From: Alphaproteobacteria bacterium
GTDB taxonomy: Bacteria; Pseudomonadota; Alphaproteobacteria; Micavibrionales; Micavibrionaceae
Assembly: GCA_002690045.1 (NCBI GenBank)
Contig: NZDE01000004.1
Span: 3,816 to 46,566, forward strand
DNA: 42,751 bases
Direction of reading: 5' to 3'
Positions 1 to 7,238 of the stretch are shown one piece after another (within the stretch, counting starts at the first letter, position 1; every line of letters begins with the position of its first letter). The position numbers and the translations under genes are program-made. The notes under the pieces are model-generated. The model saw only the letters and a program-made list of their open reading frames with translations, was not told the origin of the DNA and searched no databases.

Positions 1-509
1 TCATAACCGTTTATAGTTCCTACACGCTCAAGCATATATGGAGTAGGCTCAACAGGTACAAGCACATATCCTTTAACCTTGTCGATCTCTGCGTCATACG
101 ACTTATGTTTAGTGTCCCATTTCTCGCGGTCATTATTCCAAGGCGCGTAGGGGCTGTGTACCAACATTCCCAAACACTCACTAACGCTTAAACCCTTGTC
201 AAAATAAGCGCGCTCAATCCAACGCCAGAAGAAGTCAATCATGTCGTACATTTCGCGCACATCGTCAGGCGCACCGAGATAGTCTTTTTCTGATAGGTGG
301 TCGATTAGCCAATCAAAAGCATATTTGACCAAATTCAAGTCATACGCTTCGCCTTTAAATGGGTAGCTTTCATCATCGCATTTATCCGACCATTCAAGCA
401 TTAAAGCTGTTGTATTAAGATTAACGCTTTCCTGCGCTTGGGTTAGGGCTTGCAATGCGTCTGATATTATTTTTGTGTCTGACTTCGCCCTTGCTTTCAA
501 TATTGGCAT
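1..509 (-). CDS. Hypothetical phage protein, 3' end cut by window edge
   Basis: The minus strand is open from an ATG at 507-509 to the window edge (169 codons visible, no stop). The protein begins MPILKARAKS and is acidic and rich in aromatic residues (for example a FFWRWIERAYF segment). I recognise no family. A good ribosome site (GGAAGG) lies about 9 bases before the ATG and the start overlaps the end of the small frame before it, so it looks like the next gene of the leftward early operon. The function is unknown and the C-terminus is missing. Confidence 0.6.
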   Translation of the reverse strand, partial: MPILKARAKSDTKIISDALQALTQAQESVNLNTTALMLEWSDKCDDESYPFKGEAYDLNLVKYAFDWLIDHLSEKDYLGAPDDVREMYDMIDFFWRWIERAYFDKGLSVSECLGMLVHSPYAPWNNDREKWDTKHKSYDAEIDKVKGYVLVPVEPTPYMLERVGTINGY

Positions 510-586
510 ATTGCAACACCTTCCGCCACAAGAGTTGTATAGCTTAAAGCTATTTCCAATGCTTCAATCGCGTCTTTATTTTTCAT
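497..586 (-). CDS. Possible 29-residue peptide
   Basis: A short minus-strand frame from ATG 584-586 to TGA 497-499 encodes about 29 residues (starts MKNKDAIEALEIAL). It overlaps the end of the zinc-ribbon gene upstream and the start of the next gene downstream, the tight overlapping style of this operon. There is no family evidence. It may be a real leader-like micro-protein or chance. Confidence 0.3.
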   Translation of the reverse strand: MKNKDAIEALEIALSYTTLVAEGVAICQY

Positions 587-731
587 TTTCTTGATCCTCT
601 AAATATTCGTCATAATCAACTTGATAATCGTTTAGTTCATTTTCGCATTGTTCACATAAGCAACAACCGCCATAGAAATGTGTCGCCGATTTACCACACT
701 CGTCACAAGTTCCGTCCCATATAGGCATCAT
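576..731 (-). CDS. Small cysteine-rich zinc-finger-like protein
   Basis: A 51-residue frame starting with two ATG codons at 726-731. It carries two cysteine clusters (CDEC at about residues 9-12 and CCLCEQC at about 23-29) that could bind one zinc ion, followed by a very acidic tail. The start overlaps the stop of the Lar-like gene by four bases (ATGA), so translation is probably coupled. Small zinc proteins are common in phage early operons; the specific function is unknown. Confidence 0.55.
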   Translation of the reverse strand: MMPIWDGTCDECGKSATHFYGGCCLCEQCENELNDYQVDYDEYLEDQENEK

Positions 732-1045
732 TCAGCCCCCATCCGCTCAAGCGCGGTTTTGATTGTTTCAACTTCAATATCCCAAGAATACGCGCCATCT
801 AATAGCTGTAATCGGTTTGCCATATCAAGCAAAGCATCCAAAGCTTCCTGCACGTCTGCGCTCGGCGGCTTTGGCTCGGTGCGGGGGTTCCATGCAAGTA
901 TTGCATCACGCCAGTTGTCGTGTGTATTTGATACTGCAAAGCAACTCATACACATAACTGTCCCGCTGTTACTATCGCCAAGCTCGTCTGTCATTAAATC
1001 TGCTTCACCGCCGCAGAAAGGGCATTTCTTCAATTCTTCACTCAT
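728..1045 (-). CDS. Lar-like restriction alleviation / zinc-ribbon protein
   Basis: 105 residues. The N-terminus has KKCPFCGGEAD followed about 22 residues later by a second CxxC (CMSC), the zinc ribbon typical of the Lar family, whose best-known member (Rac prophage Lar) eases type I restriction, possibly by stimulating host methylation. I chose the ATG at 1045 rather than the TTG one codon upstream, because GGAGG lies about 10 bases before it. The start overlaps the preceding gene by 8 bases. The family assignment rests on the zinc-ribbon N-terminus; anti-restriction activity here is inference. The C-terminal half is helical. Confidence 0.65.
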   Translation of the reverse strand: MSEELKKCPFCGGEADLMTDELGDSNSGTVMCMSCFAVSNTHDNWRDAILAWNPRTEPKPPSADVQEALDALLDMANRLQLLDGAYSWDIEVETIKTALERMGAE

Positions 1046-1568
1046 CAATCAATTCCTCCGTTGCAGCACATACACAAAACTTGCTTTTAGCGGCTTCAAG
1101 TTCAGCCAATAGCGCGTCATACTTCTTTTGCAAAGCATCGAACGTTTGCTTTTGACTTATTCCGTTTTGTATAAGCGCGTCAATATCAGCGTCATTCTTG
1201 TCTTTGCGGATGTATTCGGTACTTTCAGTAAATGGGTTATCCACTTGACATTTGACATTCTTGTGACCGCTTTCCCACCACGCTGTTACAGCATAAATAA
1301 TCTCTGGCATATCACTCATTTTCGGCGCTTGGTAAGGCCTTTTAATCATAGAAATAACGCCAAACTTTTTAAAATAATTATGCAACTCTCTAGCTTTTAA
1401 ATACTCTGCTGCATCTTTAGGGGCTAAGTTTACATGCATATCTCTTAACGATTTAGCCCATGTCGGGGTTAATGTGATTTCAGATGCTTTTAGCAAGTTT
1501 GGGTTTTCTAATACTTCCATAAATTGATCTTTATAGTCATCATCCCAATAAATATATATTTCGCTCAT
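1038..1568 (-). CDS. Hypothetical phage early protein
   Basis: 176 residues, beginning MSEIYIYWDDDYKDQF. The C-terminal 45 residues look like a coiled coil (KQTFDALQKKYDALLAELEA). I recognise no domain. The start overlaps the stop of the small basic protein upstream by 4 bases and its own stop overlaps the Lar-like gene, so it sits in the operon and is probably translated. Function unknown. Confidence 0.6.
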   Translation of the reverse strand: MSEIYIYWDDDYKDQFMEVLENPNLLKASEITLTPTWAKSLRDMHVNLAPKDAAEYLKARELHNYFKKFGVISMIKRPYQAPKMSDMPEIIYAVTAWWESGHKNVKCQVDNPFTESTEYIRKDKNDADIDALIQNGISQKQTFDALQKKYDALLAELEAAKSKFCVCAATEELIDE

Positions 1569-1738
1569 CTTCTGTTCTTCTTTCTGGCCTTGCGTGCGGC
1601 CTTATTCTTTTTGCGCTTCTTTTGCTTTTTGCTGCTTGGTGGCGGCTCGTCCTTGCTTTGTCGTGGCAAGTCGCCATGCAAGGCCATACCTGCCATAAGT
1701 GCGCGTGCTATTGCTGCGCCAGATAGTGCGTTATTCAT
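1565..1738 (-). CDS. Small basic protein
   Basis: 57 residues from the ATG at 1736-1738, which overlaps the TGA of the methyltransferase gene by one base. The N-terminal half is hydrophobic or small (NNALSGAAIARALMAGMALHG). The C-terminal half is almost pure lysine and arginine (KKQKKRKKNKAARKARKKNRR), suggesting nucleic-acid or membrane-surface contact. No family recognised. Confidence 0.5.
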   Translation of the reverse strand: MNNALSGAAIARALMAGMALHGDLPRQSKDEPPPSSKKQKKRKKNKAARKARKKNRR

Positions 1739-2994
1739 CAATCTCTCTTCCACTTTGTTAGAATAGTTGTATTAATGTTGGTGCCGCTTTTTCTGAATGA
1801 ACCAACTGGCAGATCTTCCCAGCGTCCATCAACTAAACCATGATCGTAACGTGCCGTAGCAGGCAATGCAGCGATAAGGCGGCCACCTGGCTTTACGAAT
1901 TTATATGCATGCTCTATATGTTTTGCGTAGTGCTTACCGTAAAAAGGCGGGTTCATTATCACGTAATCATAGCTTTCTGTAGGTTGCGTTTCTAAGAAGT
2001 TCTTAACAAGAACGCTATGTCCTTTTTCTCGACATATGCCCGCGCGTGTGGGGTCAACCTCTATACCAACAACATTTGCCCCTAGTTCGCTTAAGGCGTC
2101 CATGAAACGGCCGCAACCGCATGAAGGCTCAAGTATTTTTTTGCCCTGGATATTTGGTAAATCTCTTATTACGCGCTGAACAACCGGTTCTGGTGTTGGA
2201 TAATATTGCAGATCCTTTGCCACAGCAGTGCTGCCTTGCTTATCAATGTCTTTATCTTCACAGTCCGGCAATACTTCGCCATAATATTCCGCCAGGGCTT
2301 TGTTAATATCATTCAGTGTATCAGGATGAAATATAAGGTGGCCGTTACCGTTTTTGTACCTTACTAATTTTACGCCACGGCTTTCCTTTAATGCATCTTC
2401 ATCTTTCATTAAATCCATCAATTCCTGGCGTGTAACAAGGGGCTTGCTCTGGTAAGCGGCTAGCGCATTCAAAACATTCTCAAGCCTATCATTTCCCCAT
2501 GAACCATAAGCGCCAACGGATTTTAGAATAATTCTTTTTGGCAGGCCTTTGACGCCTATTTTTACTTTGCTATGGGACTTATAGGCCGGGTCTAGATCAC
2601 AAAATACTTCCGCCAGGCTGCGCAATATATTTCCCCAAGGATCTCGCACAAAATCACCATATGTTGCGCGTATATTTTCCATTGTGAATTCTGGTGGATC
2701 TTGCATTTCCTGCTCAATAATCCGCTTATCCCTTGCGCTTGCAAGCCTATCCATATGTAGAAGTTTATATAAATGCTGCCAGGCAGACTTTTTAATTGAT
2801 GATATGATTGAACTCTCATATACATGGCCAGTGTCAATATGCGTATTGCCCCATGTACCACGAATGGTGGCCGCTACCTTTAGGTTCTCGCCAGCTTCTT
2901 TAAATGCAGTTAATGCCTGCGTAGCGTTTTCCATTTTGTATTCATATTCGGAAATAATATCAGTTATCTTTCCTGTAATTGCCAATTCGTTCAT
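1738..2994 (-). CDS. DUF4942-type DNA methyltransferase
   Basis: 418 residues. The C-terminal third is a SAM-dependent methyltransferase: motif I at about residues 289-295 (EPSCGCG), a following acidic GIEVDP strand, and the catalytic NPPF at about 348-351, which marks amino-group (N6-adenine or N4-cytosine) DNA methylation. The N-terminal two thirds resembles the DUF4942 region often fused to such enzymes in prophages. I chose the ATG at 2994 because GGAAGG lies about 9 bases upstream; the longer frame lacks one. There is no restriction partner in the window, so protection from host restriction or an epigenetic role is likely. Confidence 0.8.
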   Translation of the reverse strand: MNELAITGKITDIISEYEYKMENATQALTAFKEAGENLKVAATIRGTWGNTHIDTGHVYESSIISSIKKSAWQHLYKLLHMDRLASARDKRIIEQEMQDPPEFTMENIRATYGDFVRDPWGNILRSLAEVFCDLDPAYKSHSKVKIGVKGLPKRIILKSVGAYGSWGNDRLENVLNALAAYQSKPLVTRQELMDLMKDEDALKESRGVKLVRYKNGNGHLIFHPDTLNDINKALAEYYGEVLPDCEDKDIDKQGSTAVAKDLQYYPTPEPVVQRVIRDLPNIQGKKILEPSCGCGRFMDALSELGANVVGIEVDPTRAGICREKGHSVLVKNFLETQPTESYDYVIMNPPFYGKHYAKHIEHAYKFVKPGGRLIAALPATARYDHGLVDGRWEDLPVGSFRKSGTNINTTILTKWKRD

Positions 2995-2998
2995 TGCA

Positions 2999-3196
2999 TT
3001 ATACCTTCCAGTATATTTTCCCACATATATGCCTGTATTGTGCTTCCGTTTCGTTCCTTGCATTTCTTGCTGCGGCTAGCGCATCGTCACTAAGAACAAC
3101 TGGTGGCGCAATTGTGGCTCCCATTAATGCTTCTATAGATCTTTTTAAGAATTTTATTTCACTATCTTTAGATGTGCATTTCCCACAATCACTCAT
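2999..3196 (-). CDS. Hypothetical small protein
   Basis: 65 residues, starting MSDCGKCTSKDSEIKFLKRS with an early CxxC pair and then a helical stretch. Its ATG overlaps the TGA of the XRE regulator upstream by four bases, and the next gene starts five bases after its stop, so it fits the operon. No family recognised. Confidence 0.5.
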   Translation of the reverse strand: MSDCGKCTSKDSEIKFLKRSIEALMGATIAPPVVLSDDALAAARNARNETEAQYRHICGKIYWKV

Positions 3197-3546
3197 GCCG
3201 CTTTTCCCAATTCCTGGCCAACGCGCATCCACACTTTAAGCTGGCTCTTGCTAAGTTTTCCTGCTACTGCCGCGGCCTTTGCCTGTGTCGGTGTAATCTC
3301 ATACACATTGTTTTCGCCAAGACCTGCCGTGAAAGTTTCAAGGCTTACACCAATAACCTCTGCTATTTGCACAAGGCGTGACATGCTTACACGGTTGCGG
3401 CCTGTTTCATATTTCTGTATCTGCCGAAAAGTTAGGCCACAGCCATTTGCCAATTTTTCCTGGCTAATGCCTAACATGCTGCGCTGCTCACGAATGCGCT
3501 TGCCAATTTCAACGTCTATGTGATGGTATGGGTTTTCTTTCTTCAT
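3193..3546 (-). CDS. XRE-family helix-turn-helix regulator
   Basis: 117 residues. A Cro/CI-type HTH spans about residues 13-67, with the recognisable pattern IREQRSMLGISQEKLANGCG, then LTFRQIQKYETGRNRVSMSRL. The C-terminal 45 residues are not a known peptidase domain. It is inside the leftward early operon and away from the immunity region, so it is more likely a delayed or accessory regulator than the main repressor. Its targets are unknown; the 3547-3643 gap just upstream with an inverted repeat is a possible site. Confidence 0.75.
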   Translation of the reverse strand: MKKENPYHHIDVEIGKRIREQRSMLGISQEKLANGCGLTFRQIQKYETGRNRVSMSRLVQIAEVIGVSLETFTAGLGENNVYEITPTQAKAAAVAGKLSKSQLKVWMRVGQELGKAA

Positions 3547-3573
3547 TGCTTTTGTCCTGTTCTGTTTAATGGT

Positions 3574-3636
3574 GGGGATGGCAGCTTATTAACCACTGCG
3601 CACCATTTGGCGGTTCACTTTAAAGAACGCATCCCC
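3574..3636. repeat. Inverted repeat between XRE and DUF2303 genes
   Basis: GGGGATG at 3574-3580 is the reverse complement of CATCCCC at 3630-3636. A smaller GTTC/GAAC pair lies inside. It falls in one of the larger gaps in the leftward operon (3547-3643). It might fold in the mRNA or be a binding site for the XRE protein encoded next. There is no T-run, so it does not look like a simple terminator. Confidence 0.35.
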
Positions 3637-3643
3637 GAACTGT

Positions 3644-4552
3644 TTACTCGGATTCCCCGTAAAATAGTGGCAGCTCAACGGCTTCCTTGATCTTTTCGCA
3701 TGAAGCTTCAAAGGCCTGTTCAAGCATTGTTGAAACTTCATACATTTCGTAATACCAAGTTACCTTTCCTTCACGCTTGCGGTAACGAAGCTGACAAACG
3801 ATACGGATAGGGGCGCCACCTTCAAAGATAGGCACGCGAATAACAAAGCAATCCGGGATAGATAGCGGCGTGCCGCTTGCGTCTGTATGCTCTGTTGTGA
3901 ATTTTAACTCGCGTTCGCCGGAAGAAGTTTTATGCTTTTGCACCAGGCTTTCTTTTGAGTATATTTCCAACTCTCTTGAAAGCTCTAGTATGTCAATAGG
4001 GTCTGCAAATTTAGCGCCCAGCTTCGATACAAAAAGCTTGTCATTTTCTTCTGGTTCAACAAGGGCGTTCACATTCTTCTCTAAGAAGTACGCAAACTCT
4101 TCTTGATCAAGCCCTTTATTGTTAAGGCTTAACCACTTTTCAAATTCATGCGTTGTTGGGAACTTGTATTCCGCTTTGTGGCCAAGGTTTTCCGCCTGGC
4201 TTACATCGCCGCCTTCTGGGTGATAATCAAAAATAGCCTTAACATGTGCAGCTAAAGATGTTTCCGACACTTGCGCCTTGGCAAAGATAACCGAGTTTTC
4301 ATTTTTAAAACGGTTCACAATATCAATAAACGATGACACACGCTTAATTGATATAGTCCCCTGTCTGCGGTCTGGCTTTTCTTTAAGCTCGTCAAAGAAA
4401 CTCTTTGTTGATTTGGCGCTCATACCATCTGGCACAAGCATCACGTTTACTTTTTCGCTTGTGCTACTGTCTACAGCCACCATTTCTGGCTTCGTGTTTT
4501 CTCTTACAATTCGTGCAATTTCTCTTGCGTCTTCCATTTTTACATACTCCAA
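3644..4552 (-). CDS. DUF2303 family phage protein
   Basis: 302 residues. The layout matches DUF2303, a prophage family of unknown function: a charged N-terminus, a central region with FPTTHEFEKWL and a C-terminal beta-rich half ending RYRKREGKVTWYYEMYEV. DUF2303 genes usually lie beside recombination/SSB genes, as here. The start at 4552 (MEYVKMED) or five codons later are both possible. The role is unknown; a DNA-metabolism accessory is inference. Confidence 0.75.
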   Translation of the reverse strand: MEYVKMEDAREIARIVRENTKPEMVAVDSSTSEKVNVMLVPDGMSAKSTKSFFDELKEKPDRRQGTISIKRVSSFIDIVNRFKNENSVIFAKAQVSETSLAAHVKAIFDYHPEGGDVSQAENLGHKAEYKFPTTHEFEKWLSLNNKGLDQEEFAYFLEKNVNALVEPEENDKLFVSKLGAKFADPIDILELSRELEIYSKESLVQKHKTSSGERELKFTTEHTDASGTPLSIPDCFVIRVPIFEGGAPIRIVCQLRYRKREGKVTWYYEMYEVSTMLEQAFEASCEKIKEAVELPLFYGESE

Positions 4553-4560
4553 TATTGTAT

Positions 4561-4953
4561 TTAGTTTTGTTGATACATTTGCTCGGCCATAGCTTCCTTG
4601 GCCTTACGTTGACGCTCTAGCTCGTCTTCAATAGTTATTTGGCGTGGATCCTCACGGGTAAGGTTTCCTTCGGAGTCCGTGAAGTAAATAGCCGCGCGGC
4701 CACGTGGTGTTTTTGGAAGCGTTTGCTTTACATCGGCATTCACCTCTACATAGCGGTCTTTTTGATCCATCTTAAAATCAAGCTTGAGAACTAAAGAGCC
4801 TTTGTGCGTACCACCATGCTCAAAGCAATGGTCTGCAATTTGCTGTATAACTTCACGCATCTTGTCGGTCAGTTCTTCAGCTAACGCTCCACCATCCACG
4901 TGTCCGATGAAGGATTGAAAGTGTTTTAAAAAATTTTCCTTTGGATTCCCCAT
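4561..4953 (-). CDS. Hypothetical phage protein next to DUF2303
   Basis: 130 residues. It has an amphipathic N-terminal helix (ENFLKHFQSFIGHVDGG), a central beta region and a long charged C-terminal helix rich in E, K, Q and R (EDELERQRKAKEAMAEQMYQQ). No named domain recognised. It is 8 bases upstream of the DUF2303 gene in the transcript, so the two are probably co-expressed. Confidence 0.55.
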   Translation of the reverse strand: MGNPKENFLKHFQSFIGHVDGGALAEELTDKMREVIQQIADHCFEHGGTHKGSLVLKLDFKMDQKDRYVEVNADVKQTLPKTPRGRAAIYFTDSEGNLTREDPRQITIEDELERQRKAKEAMAEQMYQQN

Positions 4954-4964
4954 AACGTCCCCCT

Positions 4965-5570
4965 TTATGCTGCGGATTTTTCAAGATGGCCAATGATGCG
5001 GTTTAGTGACTTCATGGCTAAGTTCTGACGTGAACCTGTTTGCTCAATCATGGCATCAATCATCGTTGCTACTTCATCCGGCGTTGCATTTCCGCCAATG
5101 CCGCGCAGTTCACCTTTGCTATAAGACGTAACAAAAAGGCCAGAACCGTGCTGTTTTGCATGCTCAACCAAAGATATGACCTGATCGTACAAAGAGGGAT
5201 CAAAGTTTTCCTGGTAAGATGTTTCGGCAAACTCTTCTTGCTTGCTTAGCTCTTCGCGTAGCAAGTAGCCTTCAAGCGCCCAGATCTGCTGGAAAGCATC
5301 GTCATAGGCAATCTTCTCACCCATGGCCTTGTCAAAGTTCTTAGGGCTTGCGCATGCACTTTTGCCAATAACAACATAGCCGTTAGACATTGTAAGAAGG
5401 CATATTGTAGATGTTGTACCTTCTGGCTGTATAAACTGCCGTGAAGCAATTTTGTCTTTGATGGTTTTTTGCGTAACCGTTTTCGCCGGTCGGATTTGTA
5501 ATTTCTCTGCTAATTCTTTGTTTGATAGCATCTTAATTTCTTTTTCTGGTTTTGGTAGTGAAGGGGGCAT
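4965..5570 (-). CDS. N4 gp49 / Sf6 gp66 family protein
   Basis: 201 residues. The N-terminal 110 residues match the phage family of N4 gp49/Sf6 gene 66, with the TTSTICLLTMSNGYVVIGKS core, ACASPKNFD, then IAYDDAFQQIWALEGYLLRE. The function of the family is unknown. The C-terminal 90 residues are a separate extension. I prefer the ATG at 5570 because AAGGGG lies about 7 bases before it. A later ATG at 5531 would remove only the proline-rich leader. Confidence 0.7.
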   Translation of the reverse strand: MPPSLPKPEKEIKMLSNKELAEKLQIRPAKTVTQKTIKDKIASRQFIQPEGTTSTICLLTMSNGYVVIGKSACASPKNFDKAMGEKIAYDDAFQQIWALEGYLLREELSKQEEFAETSYQENFDPSLYDQVISLVEHAKQHGSGLFVTSYSKGELRGIGGNATPDEVATMIDAMIEQTGSRQNLAMKSLNRIIGHLEKSAA

Positions 5571-5680
5571 AACGCGCCCCTTCACATGTCTTTTTAAAAA
5601 ATCGAATGGTATATTTGATGCGGTATTACATTTTAACCTCCTGTATGTTTGTGTTTCTATTACCCGCCATTATCCTTAGT

Positions 5681-5712
5681 GGCTTGCGCACCTCATAAAG
5701 CATGCGCAAGCC
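5681..5712. repeat. Perfect 10-bp hairpin in the leftward operon
   Basis: GGCTTGCGCA at 5681-5690 pairs perfectly with TGCGCAAGCC at 5703-5712, with a 12-base loop. It sits in the 156-base gap between the small ORF ending at 5727 and the gp49-family gene. No T-run follows on the minus strand, so it may be an attenuator, an RNA processing or stability element, or a protein site rather than a classic terminator. Confidence 0.5.
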
Positions 5713-5726
5713 TTTACGGTTTGGAC

Positions 5727-5963
5727 TTAGCCCGCTGCCGTTATGACTTTATTAATTCTGTGTTTGATTGTTATTCTCGCGTGTAAAAGGCAAGCAGCCG
5801 CCGCACGCACCAAGGATATGCGTGGCTGACTAACTGCCTGACCTTTTACGGGGGAGGGATGGCGTGAAGCACTAAGATACTTCACGCCCCGCGCCATATT
5901 TGTCTTCAATAACCACAAAGAAGGTAACGTGGCGCGTTTTTCTTTATATCTTGATTCTTGCAT
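5727..5963 (-). CDS. Possible small hypothetical protein in a structured region
   Basis: 78 residues from an ATG at 5961-5963 with a strong AAGGTGG ribosome site about 5 bases upstream, 10 bases after the previous stop. The product is basic and starts MQESRYKEKRATLPSLWLL. No family recognised. The same DNA carries several inverted repeats, so the region may act as structured RNA as well as, or instead of, coding. Confidence 0.4.
   Translation of the reverse strand: MQESRYKEKRATLPSLWLLKTNMARGVKYLSASRHPSPVKGQAVSQPRISLVRAAAACLLHARITIKHRINKVITAAG
5783..5849. repeat. Nested inverted repeats
   Basis: GTAAAAGG at 5783-5790 pairs with CCTTTTAC at 5842-5849. Inside this, CAGCC followed by ACGC pairs with GCGT and GGCTG. 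The result is a two-tier hairpin, unlike the neighbouring coding DNA. Confidence 0.4.
5861..5888. repeat. Perfect 9-bp inverted repeat
   Basis: GGCGTGAAG at 5861-5869 and CTTCACGCC at 5880-5888 are exact reverse complements around a 10-base loop. A further 7-bp pair (CGCGCCA at 5890-5896 and TGGCGCG at 5930-5936) follows immediately. Confidence 0.5.
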
Positions 5964-5973
5964 TGTTTCCACC

Positions 5974-6195
5974 TTAGAACGGGATTTCATCGAAGTCGTG
6001 CTGGTTGAAGGTAAAGTCTTCTTTTGCTACGTCCTGCTTTTGGAACTGTGATACAGACGCTAATACAACGAATGTTTCGCCTGGGTTTACGCGTGCCAAA
6101 CGTGTTGCTTCGCGCTCTGCATCAGATTTTGTTTCGTGCTTGTGGTTTGTGCGCCCTGTATCTGGATTCCAAACTAAGAAATATCCTTTTGACAT
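5974..6195 (-). CDS. Small protein with SSB-like C-terminal tip
   Basis: 73 residues. The N-terminal 50 residues form a small domain (YFLVWNPDTGRTNHKHETKS, then EATRLARVNPGETFVVL) seen in phage and bacterial small proteins of unknown role. A linker then leads to an acidic tail ending FDEIPF. This closely imitates the tail of the SSB encoded just upstream (LEDEIPF). In bacteria the SSB tip recruits repair and replication proteins (RecO, PriA, exonuclease I and others), so the protein may bind the same partners. Start ATG at 6195, 18 bases after the SSB stop. Confidence 0.65.
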   Translation of the reverse strand: MSKGYFLVWNPDTGRTNHKHETKSDAEREATRLARVNPGETFVVLASVSQFQKQDVAKEDFTFNQHDFDEIPF

Positions 6196-6213
6196 TTTGA
6201 ATTACCCTTTCCT

Positions 6214-6624
6214 TTAAAACGGGATTTCATCTTCCAGGTCATCGACCTGTTGCGCTGGCTGCTGTGAAGCGTTGGCGCTGTCTAGCATGGTTAATGTGCC
6301 TGTGTAGGGGCGCATAACAACTTCGGTTGCGTACTTCTCAACGCCGTTTTGGTCTGTCCATTTACGGGTTTCCAGCTGGCCTTCCAGGTAACCCTTTGAC
6401 CCCTTGCGCAAGAAACGCTCACAGATCCCAACTAATGCTTCATTAAAGATAACCACGCGGTGCCATTCCGTGCGCTCTTTACGCTGGCCTGTGCTTCTGT
6501 CTTTCCATGTTTCACTGGTGGCAATAGATAGGTTGCAAACCTTCTTGCCGCTTTGCATTGCACGTACATCTGGGTCACTTCCCAGGTTGCCGACTAAAAT
6601 GACTTTGTTTACTGATCCGGCCAT
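6214..6624 (-). CDS. ssb: Single-stranded DNA-binding protein
   Basis: 136 residues. A typical bacterial/phage SSB: OB-fold N-terminus (NKVILVGNLGSDPDVR, then SIATSETWKDRSTGQRKERT, EWHRVVIF and YLEGQLETRKWTDQNG), a short flexible linker and the acidic tip DDLEDEIPF that docks partner proteins. It coats single-stranded DNA during replication and recombination. The ATG overlaps the stop of the exonuclease gene by one base, tying it to the ERF/exonuclease recombination set. Confidence 0.95.
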   Translation of the reverse strand: MAGSVNKVILVGNLGSDPDVRAMQSGKKVCNLSIATSETWKDRSTGQRKERTEWHRVVIFNEALVGICERFLRKGSKGYLEGQLETRKWTDQNGVEKYATEVVMRPYTGTLTMLDSANASQQPAQQVDDLEDEIPF

Positions 6625-7238
6625 TACATCATCCCTCTAATTTTGGTTACATAGTCTTGAACCTTCTGCGCAACTTCATTCAGTGCCGGCTCCAATGCGC
6701 CCAGATATTCCGCATCAGGGTTTACGTCCTTAATTACTGGCGGCAATTCTGGGTGATAGCTCATCACATTCCACCACTTGCGCTGGCACACCAGAATGTT
6801 TCCCTGGACTTGCGGTCTGTGTTCTTGCGTTAAATCGTCCAGGCCAAACAGGTAACGAAGATGCTGCTTCATTGATGGGCATTTAATTTCCAGCCCTCCA
6901 TCCTCACCAACAAGACGGTCTGGGCTTGCGCCTATAGTCCCTTCATCATTGGTTACAAAGCCAACCTTAGTTGTGGTGTGGCCTGTAGTCATTTCGTACA
7001 ACTCCACCGCATCCGGCTCCAACTCTTGGCCACGGTCTGTGTGGTAATTGCCCTGGAACTCTTCCGCGCTTACGCCCGTAATAATTTCCCCCGCTAGGGA
7101 AAGGGCTAACTCTTCAGACTGTGAAGATAGCTGCAGCTTTTTAGGTGTAATGACCTTTGCGAAGTTTGATGCGGTTATCACACCCAAGCGGGCGGAGCAC
7201 CATTCTTGTGAGTTTTGTTCAAAATTATGAATTTTCAT
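6624..7238 (-). CDS. YqaJ / lambda-type exonuclease
   Basis: 204 residues. YqaJ-type viral recombinase nuclease fold: EWCSARLGVITASNFAKV near the N-terminus, then GASPDRL (metal-binding Asp), GLEIKCP (the E-x-K motif) and HRPQVQGN. Such enzymes resect duplex ends 5' to 3', leaving single strands for an annealing protein. I chose the ATG at 7238, with GAGGAG about 8 bases upstream, over a longer start. It overlaps the end of the ERF gene by 14 bases, the expected pairing of annealase with exonuclease. Confidence 0.88.
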   Translation of the reverse strand: MKIHNFEQNSQEWCSARLGVITASNFAKVITPKKLQLSSQSEELALSLAGEIITGVSAEEFQGNYHTDRGQELEPDAVELYEMTTGHTTTKVGFVTNDEGTIGASPDRLVGEDGGLEIKCPSMKQHLRYLFGLDDLTQEHRPQVQGNILVCQRKWWNVMSYHPELPPVIKDVNPDAEYLGALEPALNEVAQKVQDYVTKIRGMM

